A stretch of DNA of 64,000 nt from CAYJNO01 sp964371715 (GCA_964371715.1 CAYJNO010000001.1:73983-137982); one strand, 5' to 3'; positions 24,672-34,220 are shown, counted from the first letter of the stretch. Notes: generated by a model from the sequence alone, not told the origin. Numbers and translations are program-made.

Positions 24672-25319
24672 ATGAAAAAATTTTATTACGCAGCACAAGA
24701 CCCATTTAGTTTTTTATCACACTTTGTAGGAGCAATTATAGGTGTCATTTCATTAGTATTATTAATTATTTATAATATGTTTAATGAAGTTACATTTATT
24801 AACATCTTAGGAATGTACATCTTTGTCATTTCTATTATTGCATTATATAGTGCTAGTGCATTTTATCATTACTTAGATAAAGATCACTCATTCAAGCTTA
24901 AAGCAAGAAAGTTAGATCATGCAATGATATATATTCTAATTGCTGGTAGCTATGCACCAATCTGTTTAACTTATGTTGATTATCCACATGGTGCTTATTT
25001 TTTAGTGGTGATGTTTGCTATTGCATTATTTGGAATAATTGCAAAAATATTTTGGATCAATGCACCTAGAGCATTATATACTGGGCTATACTTATTAATG
25101 GGATGGGCAATAGTTTTTGATGCAAGTTCTTTTGATAAAGTACCTGCATTATTATTGTTTTTTATTGCAATTAGTGGTATAACTTACACAATAGGAGCTG
25201 TAATCTATATTGTTAAAAAGCCAAATATAAAAATACTATCGTTTCATGACACATTTCATATTTTTATACTTATAGGAACACTAATACAGCTAGTAGCTTA
25301 TAGCATATACATATTATAA
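24672..25319 (+). CDS. Hemolysin III / YqfA family (PAQR) membrane protein
   Basis: A 215-residue protein with seven hydrophobic segments. Family-typical residues are DPFSFLSHFVGAIIGV near the start, SASAFYHYL (about residue 60), KLDHAMIYILIAGSYAP and HDTFHIFILIG near the end; the three His positions fit a PAQR-like metal site. Despite the name, relatives are not proven toxins. RBS AAGGA. It leads a run of four plus-strand genes. Confidence 0.9.
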   Translation: MKKFYYAAQDPFSFLSHFVGAIIGVISLVLLIIYNMFNEVTFINILGMYIFVISIIALYSASAFYHYLDKDHSFKLKARKLDHAMIYILIAGSYAPICLTYVDYPHGAYFLVVMFAIALFGIIAKIFWINAPRALYTGLYLLMGWAIVFDASSFDKVPALLLFFIAISGITYTIGAVIYIVKKPNIKILSFHDTFHIFILIGTLIQLVAYSIYIL

Positions 25320-25331
25320 GGAGATATTATT

Positions 25332-26168
25332 ATGGTAAAAATAATTACTGATTCAAGTGCAATGTATTCTGAGGCAGAAGGTAAAGAAATGGGAATAATT
25401 GTTACACCATTGAATGTTACAATTAATGGGAATACATACAGAGAAAATGAGGATATAAAATCAGCTGAATTTAATGATTTAGTTAAACAAGGTCATACAC
25501 CAACCTCTTCTCAACCTGCAGTGGGTGAAGTATTATCTTTGATGGAAGAATTTAAAGATGAAGATACTTTAATTATTTGTATGGCAGATGGTTTAAGTGG
25601 AACTTATGGAAGTGCTGTTGGTGCAAGAGCTACTGTAGAAAATAATAGCAAAATAAAAGTTGTTAATACGAAAACTTTATGTGGACCACAAAGACATATC
25701 ATTGATGTTGTTACGAAATTAAATAAAGAAAATGAATCAATAGATAAAATGATTTATGAAATTAATAGAAGAAGCAAAGATGCTTTTAGTTTTTTAATTC
25801 CATTTGACTTTGAATTTTTGAAAAGAGGTGGACGCTTAACTCCACTTGCTGCAACTATTGGTGGTTTACTAAAAATAGTACCAGTTATGATTCAAGTTGA
25901 TGAAGGAAAAAGACTTGATAAATTAACAGTTGGACGAACTTTTGAAATTGCATTAAATAAAATAATTGCTAAAATGAATGATATAAATATCAATAATGAT
26001 TATATAGTTTATATTTCACATGCATTTAATGAAGAATGTGCTAATATTGCAAAAGCAAGAATTGAAAAAGCTTTTGAAGGTATTGAAATTAGAATGCAAA
26101 TTTTATCTCCAGCATTTATCACACAAGGTGGACCTAGATGTGTGGCTATTCAAACAGTATTAAGATAA
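25332..26168 (+). CDS. DegV/FakB-like fatty-acid-binding protein
   Basis: A 278-residue DegV-family protein. Signature pieces are KIITDSSAMYS at the N-terminus, TSSQPAVGEVL, ADGLSGTYGSA and LKRGGRLTP. Characterised relatives (FakB) present fatty acids to the kinase FakA to feed phospholipid synthesis; no FakA is nearby. RBS AAGGAG. Confidence 0.93.
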   Translation: MVKIITDSSAMYSEAEGKEMGIIVTPLNVTINGNTYRENEDIKSAEFNDLVKQGHTPTSSQPAVGEVLSLMEEFKDEDTLIICMADGLSGTYGSAVGARATVENNSKIKVVNTKTLCGPQRHIIDVVTKLNKENESIDKMIYEINRRSKDAFSFLIPFDFEFLKRGGRLTPLAATIGGLLKIVPVMIQVDEGKRLDKLTVGRTFEIALNKIIAKMNDININNDYIVYISHAFNEECANIAKARIEKAFEGIEIRMQILSPAFITQGGPRCVAIQTVLR

Positions 26169-26169
26169 T

Positions 26170-27108
26170 ATGAGTAATCACTTTAAATATACATTAGACA
26201 ACAAAAGATATCATACATTTAATTATTATTTGAAGACACGATTTAAGAAGAAGGCATCAAAAATATCTCTTGATGCTTCTTTTTCTTGCCCGAATAGAGA
26301 TGGTAAAATATCTACAAAAGGTTGTATTTTTTGTTCAAAAGAAGGATCTGGTGACTTTACTAATCGTCAAGTTAAAAATTTATTAGATCAATATAATTTA
26401 ACAAAGCTAATGATGGAAAAAAAATGGCCAAATGCCTTAACAATACCTTACTTTCAAGCATTTACAAACACTTATGGTCCATTAAGTAAGATAAAGTCAA
26501 TGCTTGAACCATTTATGAATATGGACGAAGTTTGTGCTGTAGCTTTAGCTACAAGAGCTGATTGCTTAGATGATGAAAAAATAGCATATCTAGACTCATT
26601 AACATCAAAGAAAGAAGTTTGGGTAGAATTAGGTCTACAAAGTACAAATAATAATACTGCAGACTTAATAAATCGTGGACATAGCTTTGAAACCTTTGTA
26701 GATTGTTTAAATAGACTTAAAAATACTAATATAAAAGTATGTATTCATATTATAAATGGATTACCTTATGAAACTGAAAAAGATATGATACAAACAGTAA
26801 TTGATTTAAGTCCTTATAATTTTCATGCAATTAAAATTCATATGTTATATGTTATTAAAGAGACTAAATTACATGAATTATATTTAAATAAACCATTTCA
26901 TGTGCTAAGTAAAGATGAATATATTGATATTACAATTAAACAATTAGAGCATATAAGACCTGAAATAGTTATTCAAAGGATAACAGGTGATCCTGTAAAA
27001 GAAAACTTAATAGAGCCTTCTTGGTTATTAAATAAAACAATGCTTATTAATGACATTGATAAAGAAATGGTAAAAAGGGACACTTATCAAGGTCTCAATG
27101 TGCTATAA
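26170..27108 (+). CDS. Radical SAM protein, YhcC family (TIGR01212 type)
   Basis: A 312-residue radical SAM enzyme. The cluster motif is the family form: CPNRDG at about residue 41 followed by KGCIFC, giving three Cys. ELGLQSTNNNTADLINRGH and the late IQRITGDP are characteristic. The substrate is unknown for the family. The start lies one base after the degV stop with no ribosome site of its own, so it is probably coupled. Confidence 0.9.
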   Translation: MSNHFKYTLDNKRYHTFNYYLKTRFKKKASKISLDASFSCPNRDGKISTKGCIFCSKEGSGDFTNRQVKNLLDQYNLTKLMMEKKWPNALTIPYFQAFTNTYGPLSKIKSMLEPFMNMDEVCAVALATRADCLDDEKIAYLDSLTSKKEVWVELGLQSTNNNTADLINRGHSFETFVDCLNRLKNTNIKVCIHIINGLPYETEKDMIQTVIDLSPYNFHAIKIHMLYVIKETKLHELYLNKPFHVLSKDEYIDITIKQLEHIRPEIVIQRITGDPVKENLIEPSWLLNKTMLINDIDKEMVKRDTYQGLNVL

Positions 27109-27109
27109 T
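27101..27109 (+). promoter_or_regulatory. Extended -10 box predicting a leaderless transcript
   Basis: TGCTATAAT overlaps the stop of the radical SAM gene and ends 6 bases before ATG 27116, so transcription would start at or next to the A of the start codon. No Shine-Dalgarno sequence is present. Confidence 0.45.
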
Positions 27110-27115
27110 TTTCTT

Positions 27116-27976
27116 ATGAAAAAAAAATTATTAATTATTGTAATCATTTTAGTATTGCTTATTGGAAATACAATATATATCAATCAAAGTAATATTAATG
27201 TGAGATTTGAGACTTTAAGTTCTCCTAAAATACCAACATCTTTAGATGAAAAAACTATTTTGTTTTTTTCTGATATCTATTATGTAAGTGACTATCAAGA
27301 AAATATACTTAATGAAGCACTTGATCTAGTAAATAGAATAAGACCTGATATTGTAATATTTGGAGGCAATTTAATAAAAGACTATCATAATAATCCAATA
27401 AATGATGAAGAGATAGAATATATCACTCAATTATTTAAAGAGATTGAAGCTCCTCTTGGTAAATTTGCAATATTAGGACATGATGATAAAAGCAGTAATG
27501 AAAACTTAGAATTATATGAAAGAATCATGTTTAATGCCAACTTTGAAGTTATTAGTAATGAATCAATAAATTTGAGCAATAATTCAAATAATGGCATTAC
27601 ACTAACCTTTGTTGATAACATCGATGTAGATTATAGTTTTAATTCTAATAATTATAACTTAGTTATTTCAAGTAATCCTAATTATATAAATAAACTTGCA
27701 GATCATAAAGTTGAGTATATAATTACAGGTGCAACTCTTGGTGGTGAAATTTATATCCCATTAATCACTGATATCACTAATAATGACTTTGATTATATCA
27801 ATGGTAAAAGAACAATCAATGAATCTGTTCTTGATATATCAAGTGGAATTGGTAATTTAAATCATAACTTTCGATTATTTACCAATCGTGAGATAGTATT
27901 GTATACTTTAAACAATGAAGAAACAAAAAAAGAAGTAGAGTTATATACTCCACTTCCTACTAATTCTATAGAATAA
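27116..27976 (+). CDS. Degenerate YkuE-like metallophosphoesterase, membrane-anchored
   Basis: A 286-residue protein with an N-terminal hydrophobic anchor (residues 4-20). The rest follows the calcineurin-like phosphoesterase pattern of YkuE, but with ligands lost: SDIY at 52 (expected SD-His), GGN at 83 (expected GD), GHDD at 121 (expected GNHD), SSNP at 185 (expected a His-Asn-Pro motif) and GATLGG at 205 (expected GHTHGG). No His remains in the last two motifs, so binuclear metal catalysis is very unlikely. The frame is open throughout, so it looks like a retained non-catalytic protein. I prefer ATG 27116 over ATG 27098, which lies inside the preceding gene. Confidence 0.8.
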   Translation: MKKKLLIIVIILVLLIGNTIYINQSNINVRFETLSSPKIPTSLDEKTILFFSDIYYVSDYQENILNEALDLVNRIRPDIVIFGGNLIKDYHNNPINDEEIEYITQLFKEIEAPLGKFAILGHDDKSSNENLELYERIMFNANFEVISNESINLSNNSNNGITLTFVDNIDVDYSFNSNNYNLVISSNPNYINKLADHKVEYIITGATLGGEIYIPLITDITNNDFDYINGKRTINESVLDISSGIGNLNHNFRLFTNREIVLYTLNNEETKKEVELYTPLPTNSIE

Positions 27977-28004
27977 CCTCATTAAATTATGAGGTTATTT
28001 TTTT
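27972..28004 (+). terminator. Terminator after the degenerate phosphoesterase
   Basis: Stem AATAACCTCAT/ATGAGGTTATT followed by T-run; overlaps the end of the convergent pepP-like gene. Confidence 0.8.
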
Positions 28005-29239
28005 GCGAAAAATAATTCAATATCATTAACTGTTTTAATAATACCTTCTGATAAATTAATTGGTTCATCTTTTGTGATCAGAATATCATCTTCAATTCTA
28101 ATACCAAGTCCTTCATCTTCAACATAAAGTCCTGGTTCTACTGTAATTACCATACCAGCTTTTAATTTTGTTGTCCCACGGAATAAATCAACATCATGTG
28201 TATCTAAACCTAAAAAGTGAGAAACACCATGATAGTAGTATGTATTTACTGGTTTATTTAAACCAACTTTTGGTAATACATCTTCATAATAGTTAATCAA
28301 AATATTATTTAATTCAGTAAGTGTTTTACCCTCTTTTGCATTAGCAATTACAACATCCATACCATTTAAAACTACTTCATATAATTCTTTTTGACGTGGA
28401 CTAAACTTTCCGTTAACAGGAATAGTTCTAGAGATATCTGCACAATAATTATTATATGTTGCGCCAAGGTCAAGTAATACTAAATCACCATCATTAATTG
28501 ATTTATTATTTTCAACATAATGCAGGCATGTTGCATTTTTACCACTAGCTACGATTGTATCAAATGCCTCAACATCACATCCATTTTCCATTAAACCTAA
28601 AATAAAATTTCCATGTAGAACTTTTTCATTAATACCAGGTTTAACACAATTGTAAACATTAACTAAAGCTTTATTTGTAATTTCATTTGCTTTAATTAAA
28701 TTGTTGACTTCAACTTCATCTTTTATTAGGCGAAGTTTAGTAATAGTATGATAAATATCTTTAACACATCCTGTATGATAATTTGTGTTTAAATAATCAT
28801 AAAATCTCCATGCACTTGTTACTTTTAGTCCAGCCTTGTATTGGTATAGATCTAAATAAATATTATAATCATCAAGACCTCTTAAATTATTGTATAGTAT
28901 TGTAAATTTTTTTTCGAATAAATCAAAATTTTCTACTATATCAACACCAGAAATTTCTTTAATTTCTTCACTAGACATACGATTTCCAATCCATTTAGCA
29001 TATAACTCATCATGCTCTAAGGCATAAATTTTATGAGTATTAACACCATTAAAATTACTTAATTCTAGAACCATATCATCTTTATCAATACCTGTCAAAT
29101 AATAGAAATTACGATCTACACTAAATTTATAATTACTATCAGCGCTTCTAGACACTAATGAACCTGAAAATAAATAAACTACACTATTTGCTGCAACTTC
29201 TTTTAATATTAATTCTTGTCTTTGACGATAATTATTCAT
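27995..29239 (-). CDS. Xaa-Pro aminopeptidase (M24B)
   Basis: A 414-residue cytosolic metallopeptidase. The N-terminal AMP-N domain has the typical FSVDRNFYYLTGIDKDDMVLE. The pita-bread domain carries the metal ligands in LVLLDLGATYNNYCADISRT (two Asp), GVSHFLGLDTHD (His), TVEPGLYVEDEGLGIRIEDD in two Glu positions. It removes N-terminal residues before proline. Last gene of ezrA-iscS-thiI-pepP, 10 bases after thiI; RBS AAAGGAG. Confidence 0.95.
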   Translation of the reverse strand: MNNYRQRQELILKEVAANSVVYLFSGSLVSRSADSNYKFSVDRNFYYLTGIDKDDMVLELSNFNGVNTHKIYALEHDELYAKWIGNRMSSEEIKEISGVDIVENFDLFEKKFTILYNNLRGLDDYNIYLDLYQYKAGLKVTSAWRFYDYLNTNYHTGCVKDIYHTITKLRLIKDEVEVNNLIKANEITNKALVNVYNCVKPGINEKVLHGNFILGLMENGCDVEAFDTIVASGKNATCLHYVENNKSINDGDLVLLDLGATYNNYCADISRTIPVNGKFSPRQKELYEVVLNGMDVVIANAKEGKTLTELNNILINYYEDVLPKVGLNKPVNTYYYHGVSHFLGLDTHDVDLFRGTTKLKAGMVITVEPGLYVEDEGLGIRIEDDILITKDEPINLSEGIIKTVNDIELFFAKK

Positions 29240-29249
29240 ATTTTCTCCT

Positions 29250-30440
29250 TTAAAATAATTCTTCTTCTAATTTATTATCAATGTACAGTGTTTCTTTTTT
29301 ATTTATTGCTTCTTGTATTAATTCTGTATAATCAAATTTTCCTTCATAAAATTCAACTTTTTCCATTTTTGGCCTTGTTGTTGGGTTTTTTGGTGTAAAT
29401 ATAGTGCAGCAATCTTCAAATGGTAAAATTGAAATTTCATATGTATTTATTTTCTTAGCTATATTAATAATCTCAATTTTATCAAATGCGAACAATGGTC
29501 TAGTAACTAATGTATCACATGCTTTTTCAATAACAGTCATACTCTCTAAGGTTTGAGATGCTACTTGTCCAACACTTTCTCCATTACTTATTACCATACA
29601 TTTGTCTTTTTTAGCAATCTCATCTGCTATTTTATACATCATACGACGCATAATTGTAATTGCATATGATTCGTCACTTTTTTCATATATTTTTACTTGA
29701 ACATCTGTAAATGGAACAATGTATAATCTAATATATCCTTGATATTTACTTAATTCTTTTACTAAGTCTACAACCTTTTGTCTAGCACTTGCACTAGTAT
29801 ACGGTGGTGATTCAAAATGAACACATGTTAATCTCAAGCCTCTTTTCATTGTCATAAATCCAGCAACTGGAGAGTCTATACCACCTGACATCATTAGTAA
29901 GGCTTTACCATTAGAACCAATTGGATACCCACCTAAACCTTGTATTGTTTCATATATAATATATGTATAGTCTTCTTTTATTTCAAGATTAACTTTTAAT
30001 TCTGGTTCTTTAACATTTACCTTAATATCTGTATTGATTAAAATATTAGTAGCAATTTCACGATTAACCTCATCACTTGTCATATAAAATTGTTTATTTG
30101 TTCTTTTTGTAAACACCTTAAATGTTTTAGCATTTGATTTTTTTGCCATATTTAATGTGATCTCTTTCATTACTTCTATATCACATTCAATTCTAATACA
30201 TAATGAAAATGAACTAATGCCAAATACATTTTTAATAACATTTGCAACTTCTTCATGATTTTCATCGTTCAATTCTATAAACATACGATCATGTGTTTTT
30301 CTAAATTCCAAACTTTTAAAATTAACTAATAATTCCTTTAAGTTTGCATGTAACCTATTAATAAAATCTTTTCTATTTTTTCCTTTTAATGATAATTCTC
30401 CATACCTTATTAAGATATGATCATACTTAATATTTTCCAT
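29250..30440 (-). CDS. thiI: tRNA 4-thiouridine synthase ThiI
   Basis: A 396-residue protein with NFLD and THUMP domains (about 1-165) and a PP-loop ATPase domain (MSGGIDSPVAGFMTMKRG near residue 184). It lacks the C-terminal rhodanese domain found in enteric ThiI, as is usual in Bacillota. Here sulfur would come straight from the cysteine desulfurase encoded immediately upstream, whose gene it overlaps by 14 bases. It makes s4U8 in tRNA and may serve thiamine thiazole synthesis. Confidence 0.96.
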   Translation of the reverse strand: MENIKYDHILIRYGELSLKGKNRKDFINRLHANLKELLVNFKSLEFRKTHDRMFIELNDENHEEVANVIKNVFGISSFSLCIRIECDIEVMKEITLNMAKKSNAKTFKVFTKRTNKQFYMTSDEVNREIATNILINTDIKVNVKEPELKVNLEIKEDYTYIIYETIQGLGGYPIGSNGKALLMMSGGIDSPVAGFMTMKRGLRLTCVHFESPPYTSASARQKVVDLVKELSKYQGYIRLYIVPFTDVQVKIYEKSDESYAITIMRRMMYKIADEIAKKDKCMVISNGESVGQVASQTLESMTVIEKACDTLVTRPLFAFDKIEIINIAKKINTYEISILPFEDCCTIFTPKNPTTRPKMEKVEFYEGKFDYTELIQEAINKKETLYIDNKLEEELF

Positions 30441-31554
30441 ATTTATTTATAATCTCCTTTATTGTTTCTATAAAATAATCTATTTCTTCTTTATTATTCG
30501 TGTAATTGATACTTACCCTTATACTACTAGTAATTCTATCATGACTTAAATTCATAGCTTCTAACACATGTGAACTTATTTTATTTGAATGGCATGTACT
30601 TAATGCAGATACACATATATTTTTAGCATTTAATGCATTTAACATAACCTCACTTTTTATATTTGTACTAAAATTGATAATACCACAAGTATAATCTTTT
30701 GAGTTAAACTCAACTTCTTTAATATTATTTAATTTTTCGACTAAGTATGAAATTAATTCTTTTTTAAATTCATGATATTTATTCATATCTTCTAAGGCAA
30801 TTCTTAATGTTTTAGCAAACATTATATGAGCAAGCGCATTTGTTGTTCCACCTCTTAATCCGTATTCTTGTTGTCCAGCAATTATTTGAGGATGTAAGTT
30901 AACATGATTTTTTTTAATTAATATTCCACTTCCTTTTAATCCCATAATTTTATGAGCACTAATTGACATAAGATCAATATCCTTTACATCAATATTAATT
31001 TTACCAAGTGCCTGGACTGCATCAACATGTAAATATGTACGATGATATTGCTTTAAAATCTTCTTTATCTCATCAATATTATTTATTGCACCAACTTCAT
31101 TATTAACCCACATTATTGATACAAGTAATGTGTCATCTCTTAATGCATTTCTTAATTCTTCAATTCTAACTTGTCCACTTGCATTTACATTAAGATATGT
31201 AACGTCATATCCTTGATATTCTTCTAAATATTTATATACATCTAATACACTACTATGCTCAACTTTAGAAGTAATTATATGTTTTCTATTTGGCCATAAA
31301 TTTAAAAGACCCTTAATGGCCAAGTTGTTAGATTCACTAGCACCACTAGTGAAAATAACTTCGTTCTCTTGTACATTAAAGGTAGAAGAAATATATTTTT
31401 TTGACTTTATTAATAATTCCTTAACATTAACGCCTATTGAATATAGTGATTCACTATTTGCGAAATGATTTGTTAATAAAGTTGTATACTGCTTTACTAC
31501 ATCTTCATGTGGTTTTGTAGTACTTGCATGGTCAAAATATATAAACTTAGACAA
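30427..31554 (-). CDS. Cysteine desulfurase (NifS/IscS-like, ThiI partner)
   Basis: A 375-residue PLP enzyme. FDHASTTKPH at the N-terminus, SGASESNNLAIKGL, HVDAVQALGK and the PLP Lys in SISAHKIMGLKG (about residue 202) are present. The catalytic Cys loop is ALSTCHSNK near residue 322. Position between ezrA and thiI matches Bacillus NifZ, a ThiI-dedicated desulfurase. Overlaps both neighbours (8 and 14 bases). Confidence 0.95.
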   Translation of the reverse strand: MSKFIYFDHASTTKPHEDVVKQYTTLLTNHFANSESLYSIGVNVKELLIKSKKYISSTFNVQENEVIFTSGASESNNLAIKGLLNLWPNRKHIITSKVEHSSVLDVYKYLEEYQGYDVTYLNVNASGQVRIEELRNALRDDTLLVSIMWVNNEVGAINNIDEIKKILKQYHRTYLHVDAVQALGKINIDVKDIDLMSISAHKIMGLKGSGILIKKNHVNLHPQIIAGQQEYGLRGGTTNALAHIMFAKTLRIALEDMNKYHEFKKELISYLVEKLNNIKEVEFNSKDYTCGIINFSTNIKSEVMLNALNAKNICVSALSTCHSNKISSHVLEAMNLSHDRITSSIRVSINYTNNKEEIDYFIETIKEIINKYGKY

Positions 31555-33277
31555 GTGCTTTCTCCTTAATCAGTTCTCCAAATGAATTTGGAACAATTTT
31601 TTCTACAGTCGCAATAGCAATTTCTAATGCTTGTGTATATTCTCCATTACGATAACATAATTCAGCTCTTGTTAATTCAGAATCAACATCTGGATAACTT
31701 GAACGATACTTATTAGCAAATACAATTGTATTCTCTACCATAATTGCCATACCTACAACTCGGTTTACTTTATTATATAACTTATAGATATAGTCAATTG
31801 CATCGTTAAGTTTATAATTAAGTTGTCTTATATTAAGTGGTTCAACCACTAATAAAGCTTTAATTTCATTGTTCATACTTTTTGCAATTTTTATGTCTTC
31901 ATGAAACGAAGAAGATATAGATGGTAATTTATTTTTTACAATTTTAACTTCCATTTCATTTACAATTAATTGTAACTTTAAAATTTGTTGCTTAGCTCTT
32001 TCTTCATCTGCAAAAGCTTGATCTAATTTATCTTTTAATCCTTGAATAAATCCGCCAAGTTTATTTAAATCATCAACTAATTGTTCAACATCTTTTAGTA
32101 ATTCAGTTGCTGGCTTCATTAAATTTTCAATATTATCTGTAATTAATTGATTAGCATTCTTTAATTCAAAATACTTCACTTTATTCATTTCAATATCTTT
32201 TTTTAAGACATCTAGTCCATACTTAGTTTCAACTTTTGGGTATAATTCATCTATATAATTGATTAGTGTTCCTAATTTTTCAATTTCATTTGCTGCTTTT
32301 AGAAATTGTTTTACTTTATAGAAAGCTTTTTCTTCTGTATCCAAAGATTTTCTTAACTGATAAATTAACTCTTCTATTTGAATAAGCTCTTCTTTTACTC
32401 CTGTAATGTCAGCTTTCTCTACTTTTGAAAGTGATGCTTTCATTTTATCAGTAATATTATTCATTTCTGAATTGAAATTAATATGCAATAAATAAACATT
32501 TTTTTGCGAGCATATCGCATATTCTCTTCTTGCTTCTTCAACCATACTTGGTAAAGAAATTTTTATTGCTTTAATTAACATTGGTAAGTTTTCGATAATC
32601 AAACTTAAATCTGTAATTGATTTTCTTATTTCTTCTAATACTTCACTTGTTTTACTAAACTCTGATGCATACATCCATTCTTCAAAAATTGAAAATAATT
32701 TTTCTATAGTTATAGTTTTTTCATTAACACCCTTAATACTTATTGAATATGCATTTGAATTTTCATTAAAATTGGCTTTTAAAACTCTAAATTTTTCTTT
32801 AAACTCTGTAACCTGATATCTTTGTTTATTCTCTTGTTCAAGTATTTGATCAAGTTTATGATCTAACCTTTTAATTTGTTCTGTACTTATTTCTAAACAA
32901 ACATCAAAATCTTCTAAACAAAGTTTTATGATTTTTACTTTTTTAGATGCAATAGCATCTTCAACACTTACCATTAATCTTGCAAGTTCTTCATTATTGC
33001 TTTGAATTTTTTCATAATCATCCTTACAATTTGATAAAATTTTATCACTTTCTTCATTTACTTTTGCAATTGCAACAGCTTTATTCATTTTAAATGTTAA
33101 AGGAATTGTTTTTAAGGAATTATAAGTTACTAATGATTCTTCAAAATTAAGTTTTAGTCTTTTTAATTTGTTTGATTTAATTGTTAAATGTATAATAATA
33201 GCTAAAATTAAAATAATTACTGCTACTGCAGCATAAATATAAATTGGATCTTCTAAATATGTTGTAAGTTGTTCCAT
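31547..33277 (-). CDS. ezrA: Septation ring regulator EzrA
   Basis: A 576-residue protein with the EzrA layout: one N-terminal transmembrane helix (about residues 12-32) and then almost entirely helical, coiled-coil spectrin-like repeats, ending with a TPR-like patch (YRNGEYTQALEIAIATVEKI). EzrA restrains FtsZ ring formation and links division to wall synthesis. Identity is supported by the conserved neighbours rpsD and iscS-thiI. I start at ATG 33277, five bases after GGAGG; an in-frame GTG is inside the ribosome site. Confidence 0.93.
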   Translation of the reverse strand: MEQLTTYLEDPIYIYAAVAVIILILAIIIHLTIKSNKLKRLKLNFEESLVTYNSLKTIPLTFKMNKAVAIAKVNEESDKILSNCKDDYEKIQSNNEELARLMVSVEDAIASKKVKIIKLCLEDFDVCLEISTEQIKRLDHKLDQILEQENKQRYQVTEFKEKFRVLKANFNENSNAYSISIKGVNEKTITIEKLFSIFEEWMYASEFSKTSEVLEEIRKSITDLSLIIENLPMLIKAIKISLPSMVEEARREYAICSQKNVYLLHINFNSEMNNITDKMKASLSKVEKADITGVKEELIQIEELIYQLRKSLDTEEKAFYKVKQFLKAANEIEKLGTLINYIDELYPKVETKYGLDVLKKDIEMNKVKYFELKNANQLITDNIENLMKPATELLKDVEQLVDDLNKLGGFIQGLKDKLDQAFADEERAKQQILKLQLIVNEMEVKIVKNKLPSISSSFHEDIKIAKSMNNEIKALLVVEPLNIRQLNYKLNDAIDYIYKLYNKVNRVVGMAIMVENTIVFANKYRSSYPDVDSELTRAELCYRNGEYTQALEIAIATVEKIVPNSFGELIKEKALV

Positions 33278-33336
33278 AGTTACCTCCACAATTAATATTA
33301 TTTTAACATATAATAAATTAAATTTATAGCTTGTAC

Positions 33337-33365
33337 TTGCTTTTTATGTTATAAAATGATAATAT
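33337..33365 (+). promoter_or_regulatory. Promoter of rpsD
   Basis: -35 TTGCTT (33337-33342), 17-base spacer, -10 TAATAT (33360-33365), placing the transcript start just before the structured leader. Confidence 0.5.
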
Positions 33366-33380
33366 TTATTAGCATAAATT

Positions 33381-33478
33381 GATGGCAGCTTACAAAGTCG
33401 TTTAAAATGCGTTAGTACTAGTAAAACTAGTTGAAAAAGTAACTTGCTGCAATAAGTGAACAACTTAATACTAACACC
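33381..33478 (+). promoter_or_regulatory. Structured S4 leader (autoregulatory pseudoknot)
   Basis: GCAGC (33385-33389) pairs with GCTGC (33446-33450). Inside that loop GTTAGTA (33411-33417) can pair with TACTAAC (33469-33475) downstream of it, giving a pseudoknot, and ACTAGT/ACTAGT (33417-33431) forms a hairpin. This layout before rpsD matches the Bacillota S4 leader, through which free S4 represses its own translation. Confidence 0.75.
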
Positions 33479-33537
33479 TTTAAATGAAGATTTGTACCTG
33501 TTGTTGTTTTAGCCATAAAACACAAGGAGGAATTAAA

Positions 33538-34140
33538 ATGGCAAGAATTACTGGACCAGTATGGAAAATTTCAAGACGTTTAAGCTTTTCAGTATTAGAA
33601 ACTGGTAAAGAATTATCTAGACGTGATTACGCACCTGGACAACATGGTAAAGGACGTAGAGTAAAATTAAGTAACTACGGTTTACAATTAAGAGAAAAAC
33701 AAAGAGTTAGACACATGTACGGTGTTAATGAAAAACAATTCAAAAACACATTCGTAAGAGCTACTAAAATGAGTGGTATTACAGGTCATAACTTATTATT
33801 CTTATTAGAATCAAGACTTGATAACGTATGTTACAGATTAGGTTTTGCTAATACTAGACGTGGAGCTAGACAATTAGTTAATCATGGTCATATCTTAGTT
33901 GATGGTAAAAGAGTAGATATTCCATCATTCAAAGTAACACCAGGATCTACAATTGAAGTTAGAGAAAAAAGCCGTAACATGAAATCAATCAACGAATCAT
34001 TAGAAGCAACTTTAAATACTGCATCTTTTGTAACAGTTGATAAAGATAACAAAAAAGGTACTTTTGTAAGATTACCAGAACGTACTGAATTAAACAAAGA
34101 AGTTAATGAATCTTTAATCGTAGAATTCTACAACAGATAA
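33538..34140 (+). CDS. rpsD: 30S ribosomal protein S4
   Basis: A 200-residue primary 16S rRNA-binding protein. MARITGPVWKISRRL opens it and the S4 RNA-binding domain (LLESRLDNVCYRLGFANTRR to GHILVDGKRVDIPS) fills the middle. It has only one Cys (in NVCYRLG), so it is the form without an N-terminal zinc motif. I start at ATG 33538, after AAGGAGG; an in-frame ATG 54 bases upstream lies in the leader. Confidence 0.98.
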   Translation: MARITGPVWKISRRLSFSVLETGKELSRRDYAPGQHGKGRRVKLSNYGLQLREKQRVRHMYGVNEKQFKNTFVRATKMSGITGHNLLFLLESRLDNVCYRLGFANTRRGARQLVNHGHILVDGKRVDIPSFKVTPGSTIEVREKSRNMKSINESLEATLNTASFVTVDKDNKKGTFVRLPERTELNKEVNESLIVEFYNR

Positions 34141-34154
34141 TCGATAAAATTTGT

Positions 34155-34187
34155 AAAAAACCGAATATAATATTCGGTTTTTTTTAT
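34155..34187. terminator. Terminator after rpsD
   Basis: AAAAACCGAATA/TATTCGGTTTTT with flanking A- and T-runs; works for rpsD on the plus strand. Confidence 0.85.
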
Positions 34188-34192
34188 TATCT

Positions 34193-34220
34193 AAAAAAAA
34201 AGTAACCTTAAGGTTACTTA
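34193..34220 (-). terminator. Terminator after the ccpA-like gene
   Basis: Palindrome AAGTAACCTTAAGGTTACTT followed by ten T on the minus strand, overlapping the last two codons of the gene. Confidence 0.8.

Noticed and set aside
33484..33537. Longer rpsD start at 33484
   Set aside because: The extra 18 residues are encoded within the regulatory leader, are unlike S4, and the real ATG at 33538 has AAGGAGG in front.
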